From an uncultured Collinsella sp. (lineage in GTDB: Bacteria; Actinomycetota; Coriobacteriia; Coriobacteriales; Coriobacteriaceae): 7,223 nucleotides of DNA. The position numbers were made by a program, and so were the translations under genes. The notes under the pieces were generated by a model. It ran no database searches. It saw only the letters and a list, made by a program, of their open reading frames with translations, and was not told the DNA's origin. Shown here one piece after another: positions 1 through 5,552 of the stretch. The first letter of the stretch is position 1. The number at the start of each line of letters is the position of its first letter. The stretch spans positions 1-7,223 of the forward strand of contig CAUFRO010000061.1 in assembly GCA_959027945.1 (NCBI GenBank), read 5' to 3'.

Positions 1-82
1 CTATTTTCAAAATGAATAAAATGAGCGATAAAGAGAATATAAACCTTAATAAACTCGCGTATCGCACGGGCGCGGGTTATTA
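1..82 (+). promoter_or_regulatory. AT-rich leader with possible arcC promoter and ArgR-like half site
   Basis: Bases 1-53 are far more AT-rich than the rest of the window, as expected of a promoter region. Possible minus-10 elements are TATAAA at 38-43 and GATAAA at 27-32, but no convincing minus-35 hexamer sits at standard spacing from either, so no single promoter is assigned. TGAATAAAAT at 13-22 resembles one half of an ARG box (the TGAATAAAAAT type bound by ArgR in Bacillus). Control by ArgR would make sense for an arginine catabolism gene. The second half site is not recognisable, so this is suggestive only. The upstream gene is outside the window, and arcC could also be read through from it. 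Confidence 0.3.
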
Positions 83-83
83 A
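46..83 (+). other. bulged hairpin in the arcC leader
   Basis: TTAATAA (46-52) pairs with TTATTAA (77-83). After one bulged A at 53, CTCGCG (54-59) pairs with CGCGGG (71-76), including one T-G wobble. The loop is 11 bases (60-70). That makes 13 base pairs ending 35 bases before the arcC start. It is not a classical terminator because no T-run follows. It could be a 5' UTR stability element, a processing site, or part of an operator dyad. Confidence 0.4.
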
Positions 84-118
84 TGGGTTGTAGGCCTTTT
101 ACAGAAAGGATTCCAGCA

Positions 119-1081
119 ATGTCTAAGCCTCTTGGCAAGCCCGATCGTATCGTCGTCGCCCTTGGCGGCAACGCCCTCGGCAACAACCCCGTTGAGCAGA
201 TCGAGGCCGTGAGCAACACCGCTCACGCTCTCCTCGGCCTGATCGAGCAGGGCAACGAGATCATCATCACCCACGGCAACGGCCCGCAGGTTGGCATGAT
301 CCAGAACGCCTTCGCCGCTGCCCACGACGCCATCGGCACCCCCGAGATGCCGCTGCCCGAGTGCGGCGCCATGTCCCAGGGCTACATCGGCTATCACCTG
401 CAGCAGGGCATTGGCCGCGAGATGCACAAGCGCTATAAGCGTTGGCACGCCGCAACCGTCGTCACCCAGATCGAGTGCGACCCGGACGATCCCGCGTTCA
501 AGAACCCGACCAAGCCGATTGGCCCCTTCTACACCGAGGAGCAGGCCAAGGAGTTCATGGCCGAGGATCCTTCCAAGGTCTTCGTCGAGGATTCCGGCCG
601 CGGCTGGCGTCGCGTTGTCGCTTCCCCCGATCCCAAGAAGATCGTCGAGGCTGACTCCATCCTCAACCTGCTCGACAACGAGTTCATCGTCATCGCCTGC
701 GGTGGCGGCGGCATCCCCGTCGTCCGCGACTACGAGAACAAGGGCTGCTATAAGGGCGTTCCCGCCGTCATCGACAAGGACCTGGGCGGCGAGCTGCTGG
801 CCGAGGACTGCGACGCCGACGTTCTGTTCCTGCTGACCGCCGTTGAGCATGTCGCCATCAACTTTGGCAAGCCCAACCAGGAGGAGCTCGAGGACATCAC
901 CGCCGACGAGGCCGAGCGCCTGGCCGACGAGGGCCAGTTCGGCAAGGGTTCCATGGAGCCCAAGGTCCGCGCTGCCATCAAGTTCGCCCGTTCCCGCAAG
1001 GGCCGCACCTGCATCATCGGCGCCCTGGACAAGGCCGCTGAGACCATGGCCGGCCTCTCCGGTACCCGCATCCACGAGTAG
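119..1081 (+). CDS. arcC: carbamate kinase
   Basis: This 320-residue cytoplasmic enzyme transfers the phosphate of carbamoyl phosphate to ADP, giving ATP, ammonia and CO2. It is usually the last step of the arginine deiminase pathway. It belongs to the amino acid kinase fold family, and its length fits carbamate kinases (about 310 residues). Visible signatures are GGNAL at residues 16-20, HGNGPQVG at 52-59, a CGAMSQGYIGYHLQQ block, IACGGGGIPVV, VIDKDLGGELLA, the LLTAVEHV stretch and FGKGSMEPKV near the C-terminus. The ATG at 119 is preferred over the in-frame ATG at 83 because AGAAAGGA (103-110) lies at good spacing before it and the family N-terminus begins just after. Codon use is strongly biased to C- and G-ending codons, suggesting high expression. 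arcA and arcB are not in the window. The gene ends in two hairpins, so it is probably a separate unit from the sugar genes. Confidence 0.97.
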   Translation: MSKPLGKPDRIVVALGGNALGNNPVEQIEAVSNTAHALLGLIEQGNEIIITHGNGPQVGMIQNAFAAAHDAIGTPEMPLPECGAMSQGYIGYHLQQGIGREMHKRYKRWHAATVVTQIECDPDDPAFKNPTKPIGPFYTEEQAKEFMAEDPSKVFVEDSGRGWRRVVASPDPKKIVEADSILNLLDNEFIVIACGGGGIPVVRDYENKGCYKGVPAVIDKDLGGELLAEDCDADVLFLLTAVEHVAINFGKPNQEELEDITADEAERLADEGQFGKGSMEPKVRAAIKFARSRKGRTCIIGALDKAAETMAGLSGTRIHE

Positions 1082-1103
1082 CCTCTACTCCATTGCCTCT
1101 CTC

Positions 1104-1127
1104 GTGGGCGCCAGGCAAGGCGCCCAC
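1104..1127 (+). terminator. GC-rich hairpin just after arcC
   Basis: GTGGGCGCC (1104-1112) pairs perfectly with GGCGCCCAC (1119-1127) around a six-base loop. It starts 22 bases after the arcC stop. No T-run follows (the next bases are AAACTAG), so alone it is a weak terminator. It may protect the 3' end of the message or act in tandem with the next hairpin. Confidence 0.5.
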
Positions 1128-1146
1128 AAACTAGCCTATCTTCATG

Positions 1147-1179
1147 AGCCCCGCGGTCCGCTCCGACTGCGGGGCTTTT
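1147..1179 (+). terminator. intrinsic terminator of arcC
   Basis: AGCCCCGC (1147-1154) pairs with GCGGGGCT (1169-1176) around a 14-base loop, followed by a short run of T to 1179. This is the likely Rho-independent end of the arcC transcript. The downstream tail, through 1194, is almost identical to the tail of the terminator near 7053. Confidence 0.75.
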
Positions 1180-1186
1180 GCTATTC

Positions 1187-1338
1187 ACCTAGTCATTGGG
1201 AACCCGACACTTGGGGACGTTCCTTTCCTGCCGGCAGCTTGGGGCAGTCCTTAATAGTCATTGGGGACGTTCTTAAACGACTAGTCAAACAAGAACGTCC
1301 CCAACGACTACTCATTTAAGTCTGTCCCCAATGACTGC
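1187..1338. repeat. palindromic repeat cluster, copy 1 (GGGGACGTTC family)
   Basis: The cluster holds three full copies of the core GGGGACGTTC: plus strand at 1213-1222 and 1263-1272, and minus strand at 1293-1302. A partial inverted copy lies at 1324-1331 and a degenerate one (CTTGGGGCAG) near 1238-1247. Bases 1255-1287 match 7098-7130 exactly over 33 positions. Bases 1312-1338 match 7128-7154 with one mismatch. Bases 1201-1226 match 7158-7183 with two mismatches, so the blocks occur in a different order at the two sites. No protein-coding gene is convincing here and no transposase is in the window. This looks like a dispersed non-coding, REP- or MITE-like element; that class assignment is inference. 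Confidence 0.85.
1261..1304. repeat. 44-base internal palindrome of repeat copy 1
   Basis: TTGGGGACGTTCTT (1261-1274) is the perfect reverse complement of AAGAACGTCCCCAA (1291-1304). The centre GACTAGTC (1279-1286) is palindromic about the same axis. A second, wider dyad uses AGTCATTGGGGAC (1256-1268) with GTCCCCAATGACT (1324-1336), helped by CTTAAA (1272-1277) with TTTAAG (1315-1320). The two folds share the left arm and exclude each other. Confidence 0.85.
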
Positions 1339-1510
1339 CCAATGGCTGGGAAGGCGCATCCCACACCGACGCATTGCCTTCGGGCCCTCTCCCCAGGCTC
1401 TCCATAGCTCAGCTGGACTCCCCGCAACCTGTTCCGAGTTGGCGGAACGAGCGCGACGTGGAGTGTCATTCTTTACCGCGTTAGACTAGACGCAGGGAAA
1501 GGAGGAGGAC
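1339..1510. other. gene-free leader of the PRD regulator
   Basis: I see no coding region or convincing RNA gene here. The only clear structure is an 18-base dyad, GTTCCGAGTTGGCGGAAC (1431-1448), with perfect 6-base arms and a 6-base centre, which could be an operator or a small hairpin. A weak promoter guess is TAGACT at 1482-1487 as minus-10, but the minus-35 match is poor. The Shine-Dalgarno AAAGGAGG lies at 1498-1505, five bases before the regulator's ATG. Because arcC is terminated upstream, the regulator should have its own promoter in this stretch. Confidence 0.4.
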
Positions 1511-3406
1511 ATGGATGCTCGCGTCAAGCAGCTTGTAAATATGATCGAGGACGCTCAGCCTGTCGCTGTCGCGGTACTTGCCAAGCGTCTCGAGGTAAGC
1601 GAGCGCGCCGTGAGAAACTATATCCATCGCGCAAACGACAGCCTTGCAGGGGTTGCACGCATCGTTGGCAGCAAGGGGCAGTATCGTATCGATGTTGCAC
1701 GTGCAGATGAGCTTGCTCGCTTGCTAGACGGTGCGGCTCTGGCCCATCCGGGCATTCCTGATACGCGCGATGGCCGTGTGTCCTTCCTTCTTAACGACCT
1801 CCTCATGCGGTCCCAGTGGGTGACGATTGAGGAGTATGCGGATTTACTCTACGTTTCGGCGCGGACTCTGTCCAATGACATGCGTCTGGTAGAGCAGAAA
1901 CTCGCCCAATTTGACTTAACGCTCGAAAAGCGCCCACGCTACGGAATCCGCGTTGCGGGCGGGGAGTCACAACGGCGCCTGTGCCTGGCCTCGCTGGTGA
2001 GGCCCGTGTTGCCCGACACCGACGATGCAAAGCTCGCCGAGCGCCTGCGGGCCATCGCCGCATGTGTGGACGATGCCCTGACGGCCTCGCCCGTCACGGT
2101 GAGCTCGCTGGCATCCCGCAATCTCATCATGCATCTTTACATTGCTCTTGGCCGCATCGAGCAGGGCTGCTATGTCCCAGCTGCAGAATCGGACGTTCAA
2201 AAACTGGAGGGAACGCGCGAATACGCCGCGGCTTTCCAGATTGCCGCAAACATCAAGGATGCCCTGGGCGTGAGCATGCCCCGAGAAGAGGTTGCCTTTA
2301 TCGCAATCCATTTGCTCGGCAGGGGCACGGGCGTGCCCGAGAAGGGCTCTGCCGTTATCTCGGACGAGATGTGGGAGATTGCTTCCGAGATGGTACGTGC
2401 GGTCAACGATGAGTTTAGGTTTGACTTTAGCGGCGATCTTGAACTTCGCATGAACCTTGCTCGGCATATCGGCCCTCTGGGCTATCGCCTTGAATATCAC
2501 ATGCATATGGATAACCCCATGCTGCCCGATATCAAGACGAGGTTTCCGTTGGCCTATTCGATGGCAGCTGGCACCTCGCAGGTACTCGAGCGTCATTTTG
2601 GCAGCCAGCCCTCTGATGAAGAGCTCGGCTACATCGCCATGGCATTTGCCCTGGCCCTCGAGCAGCAAGCCGACCAGCCGCGTCGCAAGCGCATCCTGAT
2701 CGTGTGCGCCTCGGGAGCGGGAAGCGCCCGTATGCTCGAGCACCAGTACCGCAAGCAGTTTGGCATGTATATCGATTCGATTGAGACATGCGATGTCGCC
2801 CGCGTGGGGACGTTCGATTTTTCGCACATCGACTACGTGTTCACAACGGTGCCGCTCAACGTCAAGTTGCCCGTGCCCGTCCGCGAGGCCGATTTCTTCT
2901 TGGAGACGAGCGATGTCAACGCTATCCGCAAGGTGCTGAGCGACGACACTGCGCAATCGGACTCCGTAAGCTCTTTCTTTAGCCGTGCCCTGTTCTTCAA
3001 CCGCGTTGAGGCGTCGTCGAAGCAGGCCGTTCTCCGATATCTCTCCGAGCGCGCCGTCGAGAGCGGCCGTGTCGATGCCCAGTTTGCCCAAGAGGTCGCC
3101 GAGCGCGAGAGCGCGAGTGCCACCTCGTTTGGCAATGGGGTAGCCATGCCCCATGGGATGCATCCCTTGAGCGCCGAGGCCTTTGTTACCGTGGGCCTGC
3201 TCGAACATCCCATTCTTTGGGACGAATACGGCCATGAGGTCGATATCGTCTTTATGGTGTCGTTTGCCCGGTCGGGCGGCGATGAGGCGCGGATCTTGAG
3301 CTCACTGCTCGCCGAGATCTTTATGGACCGCCAGGGGGTCGAGCGCCTACGCGAGCGCCGGTCCTGGCATGAGCTGATGGCGCTTGTGCAAGCGCATACG
3401 GCTTAA
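1511..3406 (+). CDS. licR: LicR/MtlR-type PRD transcriptional activator with EIIB and EIIA domains
   Basis: This 631-residue protein is a PTS-controlled DNA-binding activator, not an RNA-binding antiterminator, because it starts with helix-turn-helix domains. Order: HTH at about 5-60, second HTH (Mga-like) at about 88-145, PRD1 at about 175-275, PRD2 at about 285-385, GatB-like EIIB at about 393-475 with the CASGAGSARM loop (C399), and EIIA of the mannitol/fructose type at about 490-630 with active histidine H548 in AMPHG. Family phosphorylation sites visible in the PRDs are H208 and H267 (PRD1) and H319 (PRD2). The second PRD2 histidine is replaced by A378 in GYIAMAFALALE. Length and domain order match LicR of Bacillus, and the cellobiose-type PTS genes downstream support that assignment. 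It likely activates the 3526-7007 genes when the sugar lowers inhibitory phosphorylation. The start is set by AAAGGAGG five bases upstream. Confidence 0.9.
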   Translation: MDARVKQLVNMIEDAQPVAVAVLAKRLEVSERAVRNYIHRANDSLAGVARIVGSKGQYRIDVARADELARLLDGAALAHPGIPDTRDGRVSFLLNDLLMRSQWVTIEEYADLLYVSARTLSNDMRLVEQKLAQFDLTLEKRPRYGIRVAGGESQRRLCLASLVRPVLPDTDDAKLAERLRAIAACVDDALTASPVTVSSLASRNLIMHLYIALGRIEQGCYVPAAESDVQKLEGTREYAAAFQIAANIKDALGVSMPREEVAFIAIHLLGRGTGVPEKGSAVISDEMWEIASEMVRAVNDEFRFDFSGDLELRMNLARHIGPLGYRLEYHMHMDNPMLPDIKTRFPLAYSMAAGTSQVLERHFGSQPSDEELGYIAMAFALALEQQADQPRRKRILIVCASGAGSARMLEHQYRKQFGMYIDSIETCDVARVGTFDFSHIDYVFTTVPLNVKLPVPVREADFFLETSDVNAIRKVLSDDTAQSDSVSSFFSRALFFNRVEASSKQAVLRYLSERAVESGRVDAQFAQEVAERESASATSFGNGVAMPHGMHPLSAEAFVTVGLLEHPILWDEYGHEVDIVFMVSFARSGGDEARILSSLLAEIFMDRQGVERLRERRSWHELMALVQAHTA

Positions 3407-3437
3407 GACTTCTTTTGTCGATAACCCTGTCTGTCTA

Positions 3438-3464
3438 CCTGCAATAAACCTCGAGGATTGCGGG
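3438..3464. promoter_or_regulatory. candidate operator dyad for the PRD regulator
   Basis: CCTGCAAT (3438-3445) and ATTGCGGG (3457-3464) form an inverted repeat matching at 7 of 8 positions, the eighth being T-G. Between them sits the perfect palindrome CCTCGAGG (3449-3456). It lies in the 119-base gap between the regulator and the first PTS gene, where an activator of this class should bind. No convincing sigma-70 hexamer pair was found in the gap, which fits an activator-dependent promoter. The role as an operator is inference. Confidence 0.4.
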
Positions 3465-3525
3465 CGGGAGATAGGCGTTTCGAATATTCAAGTACAAACC
3501 AAACATCACGGGAGAGGAGACCGTT

Positions 3526-3852
3526 ATGGACGATCAGGGAACCGAGATGGTTTCGTTTCAGCTGGTCGCTGCAGCGGGAGAGGCACGCAGCCTTGCCTTC
3601 GAAGCCCTTGAAAAGGCAAAAGCGGGGGATTTTGACGCCGCCGCCAAACTCATGAAGCAGTCAAAGGATGCGGGAATCAAGGCTCACCACATCCAAACGC
3701 AGCTGCTTTCGACTGAGGCAGCGGGCGAGCATCTGTCGGTGGATGTGTTGCTGGTCCATGCTCAGGACCACCTCATGTGCTCCATGCTTGCTCAGGAGCT
3801 CGTGCAGGAGCTGATCTGCCTGTATGAGTGCACTGCAACCAAGAACGCCTAG
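3526..3852 (+). CDS. celC: PTS lactose/cellobiose-family EIIA subunit
   Basis: This 108-residue cytoplasmic protein carries the phosphoryl group from HPr to the EIIB subunit. It is a member of the lactose/cellobiose EIIA family, an all-helical protein that forms trimers. The family signature is VHAQDHLM: H78 is the expected phosphorylated histidine and D81 the expected metal-binding aspartate at the trimer core. The N-terminal part has the usual helical sequence with GEARSLAFEAL and a GDFDAAAKLM stretch. The length is normal for the family. The ATG at 3526 follows GAGAGGAGA (3512-3520) at good spacing. It is the first gene of the operon, 119 bases after the regulator and 46 bases before EIIB. 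The symbol follows the cel/chb naming, in which celC is EIIA; licA would be equally fair. The sugar is inferred from the neighbours, not from this protein. Confidence 0.95.
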   Translation: MDDQGTEMVSFQLVAAAGEARSLAFEALEKAKAGDFDAAAKLMKQSKDAGIKAHHIQTQLLSTEAAGEHLSVDVLLVHAQDHLMCSMLAQELVQELICLYECTATKNA

Positions 3853-3885
3853 CGGCGTGCGGTGACTATTCAACCAATCAATGCG

Positions 3886-3898
3886 AAGGGAATCCCTT
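3886..3898 (+). promoter_or_regulatory. EIIB ribosome binding site inside a small inverted repeat
   Basis: The purine-rich Shine-Dalgarno of the EIIB gene (GAAGGGA, 3885-3891) is part of AAGGGAATCCCTT, a perfect inverted repeat ending immediately before the ATG at 3899. In RNA it could form a 5-base-pair hairpin with an AAT loop that hides the ribosome site. This site decides the start at 3899 rather than the in-frame ATG at 3881, which has no Shine-Dalgarno and would lie upstream of it. Confidence 0.45.
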
Positions 3899-4192
3899 AT
3901 GAAGATCCTTCTTGTTTGCGCAGCTGGTCTGTCTACAAGCATTCTGATGAAGAAACTCGAGAAATATGCGGAGCAAAACGGCATCGAGCTCGATATCGAT
4001 GCGGTGGGTATCGGCGAGTATCAGGAGACGTGCGCCAATTATGACGTGCTGCTCTTGGGGCCGCAGGTGTCCTACCAGCTCAACACCGTCAAACAGGGGA
4101 GCGGTAAGCCGACCGCGGTCATCCCCGCACAGGACTACGGCATGGGCAACGCCGCCAACGTGCTGGCACTCGCCCAGTCGCTGTTGGGTTAG
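3899..4192 (+). CDS. celA: PTS lactose/cellobiose-family EIIB subunit
   Basis: This 97-residue cytoplasmic protein accepts phosphate from EIIA on a cysteine and passes it to the sugar bound by EIIC. The N-terminus, KILLVCAAGLSTS, is the family phosphocysteine loop, with C7 as the active residue. The rest alternates strands and helices, with LLLGPQVSYQL at the second half of the fold and a VIPAQDYGMGNA segment typical of cellobiose EIIB proteins. The length is normal (about 100 residues). The ATG at 3899 puts the active cysteine at residue 7, the usual distance; the upstream in-frame ATG at 3881 would add six residues and overlap the ribosome site. The stop codon overlaps the EIIC Shine-Dalgarno (TAGGAGG), so translation of the two is probably coupled. 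The symbol follows cel/chb naming; licB is the alternative. Confidence 0.94.
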   Translation: MKILLVCAAGLSTSILMKKLEKYAEQNGIELDIDAVGIGEYQETCANYDVLLLGPQVSYQLNTVKQGSGKPTAVIPAQDYGMGNAANVLALAQSLLG

Positions 4193-4201
4193 GAGGCGAC
4201 C

Positions 4202-5551
4202 ATGGAGAAGTTCATGACCCTGCTTCAGGAAAAACTGACCCCTATCGCCAATTTCTGCGGCACCGAGCGCCACTTTGCCTCCATGCAAAAGGGCTTTATG
4301 AGCGCGATCAGCTTCATCTTGGTATCTGCCGTCTTTATGATCCTCGCCAACCCGCCGGTCACGGCCGACCTGGTGGCGCAGGGCGGGTTCTGGTCCGTCT
4401 TTGGCCCTTGGCTCGATTTTGCGACGGCCAATAAGCTCACGCTGCTCATCCCCTTCAATATGACGATGGGCATACTGTCGGTGATCGTGACGTTCGCAAT
4501 CGCCTATAACCTGGCGGGCACCTACAAGATGCCCAAGCTTAACGCCGGCATGACCTCGCTGGTGATGTTCCTGATCGCCGCGGCGCCGTCGTCCTACTAC
4601 CAGCTTGCTGACGAGTCCGTGCTCCAGGCGGTCCCCTGCACCTATCTGGGTGCGCAGGGCCTGTTTACCGCCATCATCGTTGCCTTGGTCTCCGTCGAGG
4701 TCACGCGCTTCTGCCAGACCAAGGGCATCACCATCAAGATGCCCGATGGCGTGCCGCCGTTTTTGTCCGAAACCTTTGGCGCCATCGTACCTATGCTCGC
4801 CAACATCCTCATCTTCTTTGGCGGCAACCTGCTGATCCAGATGATCGATCCCGCGCTGTCCATCCCCTCGGTTATCGAGAAGCTGCTCGCTGCCCCGCTT
4901 TCCGTCGCAGTTGACTCTGTGCCCGGCGCACTGCTTATCTGCTTCATGACGCTGCTGTTTTGGTGCTTTGGCGTCCACGGCAACATGATCGTAATGCCCA
5001 TCACCGCCCCGGTCTCGCTTGCCGCCTTTGCCGCCAACGCCTCGCTCTATGCTGCCGGGCAGCCGCTTGAGTTCCACCCGGTGCTCATGTCGTTGGCCAT
5101 CAACCTCATCGGCGGCACGGGTAATACGTTCTCTTTTGTGGCGCTCTGCGCGTTTAGGGCAAAGTCGCAGCAGCTCAAGGCATTTGGCAGGGCATCGATC
5201 GTGCCGAGCTTCTTCCGTATCTCCGAGCCCGCGATCTTCGGCGCGCCTATCATCTTCAACCCGATCCTCATGATTCCGTTTGTGCTAGGCGGCATGATCT
5301 CGGCCCTGCTGTATTGGGGTGCGGTCTCACTGGGTCTTGTCTCTAACTTCTACATCTTGGTGAGCGGCACGTTCCCCATCTTCGTTCAGGGCTTTGTCCA
5401 GTGCCTCGACCCGCGCATCTGGGTGTTTACGATCGTTTTGATCGTGGTCATGGCTGTGGTCTGGTACCCGTTCTTTAAGGTGTACGATAACCAGCTCCTG
5501 GCTCAGGAGCAGGAGAACGCCGCGGCAGCTTCTGCCGAGGATGCTGAGTAG
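4202..5551 (+). CDS. celB: PTS lactose/cellobiose-family EIIC permease
   Basis: This 449-residue inner-membrane protein binds and transports the sugar while EIIB phosphorylates it. About ten hydrophobic segments are visible, for example around residues 33-50, 80-103, 152-170, 192-212, 241-258, 295-315, 345-375 and 407-425. Two family landmarks are H259 in CFGVHGN and E342 in RISEPAIFG. The crystal structure of the diacetylchitobiose EIIC ChbC places an equivalent histidine and glutamate at the sugar site, with near-identical separation. The C-terminus ends in a short Ala/Glu-rich cytoplasmic tail with no fused EIIA or EIIB domain, which agrees with the separate genes upstream. The ATG at 4202 is five bases after AGGAGG (4191-4196). 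One base separates its stop from the hydrolase start. The substrate is probably cellobiose or a similar beta-glucoside, judged from the hydrolase; lactose or chitobiose are less likely. Confidence 0.95.
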   Translation: MEKFMTLLQEKLTPIANFCGTERHFASMQKGFMSAISFILVSAVFMILANPPVTADLVAQGGFWSVFGPWLDFATANKLTLLIPFNMTMGILSVIVTFAIAYNLAGTYKMPKLNAGMTSLVMFLIAAAPSSYYQLADESVLQAVPCTYLGAQGLFTAIIVALVSVEVTRFCQTKGITIKMPDGVPPFLSETFGAIVPMLANILIFFGGNLLIQMIDPALSIPSVIEKLLAAPLSVAVDSVPGALLICFMTLLFWCFGVHGNMIVMPITAPVSLAAFAANASLYAAGQPLEFHPVLMSLAINLIGGTGNTFSFVALCAFRAKSQQLKAFGRASIVPSFFRISEPAIFGAPIIFNPILMIPFVLGGMISALLYWGAVSLGLVSNFYILVSGTFPIFVQGFVQCLDPRIWVFTIVLIVVMAVVWYPFFKVYDNQLLAQEQENAAAASAEDAE

Positions 5552-5552
5552 C

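Noticed and set aside
80..1075. Long open frame on the minus strand across arcC (331 codons).
   Set aside because: It mirrors arcC in a GC-rich, codon-biased region, its translation is low-complexity Gly/Ala/Leu/Asp-rich, and it matches no family I know.
843..1319. Plus-strand frame running from inside arcC through its terminators into the repeats (158 codons).
   Set aside because: It overlaps arcC out of frame and reads through two hairpins and the palindromes; the translation is Ser/Pro/Arg-rich and not protein-like.
1187..1338. CRISPR array or an intact insertion sequence.
   Set aside because: The repeats are inverted and irregularly spaced with no uniform spacers, and no transposase gene is present in the window.
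1403..1462. TAGCTCAGCTGG looks like a tRNA D-arm, and the later GTTCCG...CGGAAC like a T-arm.
   Set aside because: There is no acceptor stem, no anticodon arm of correct length, no GTTCGA loop and no proper spacing, so no cloverleaf can be built.
1967..3235. Minus-strand open frame of 422 codons opposite the regulator; similar long frames lie at 3878-5077 and 5844-6971.
   Set aside because: Each is a shadow of a clearly real plus-strand gene, lacks a plausible domain or promoter, and the 3878-5077 frame crosses the boundary between EIIB and EIIC.
3380..3395. GCGCTTGTGCAAGCGC hairpin at the end of the regulator gene as a terminator.
   Set aside because: It lies inside the coding sequence, and the nearest T-rich stretch (TTCTTTTG) starts 13 bases downstream, so it is not a canonical terminator. 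Partial read-through control cannot be excluded.
3407..3525. Catabolite-responsive (cre) site or an antiterminator RNA (RAT) before the PTS genes.
   Set aside because: No stretch fits the cre consensus, and the regulator has DNA-binding HTH domains instead of the RNA-binding CAT domain, so a RAT is not expected.
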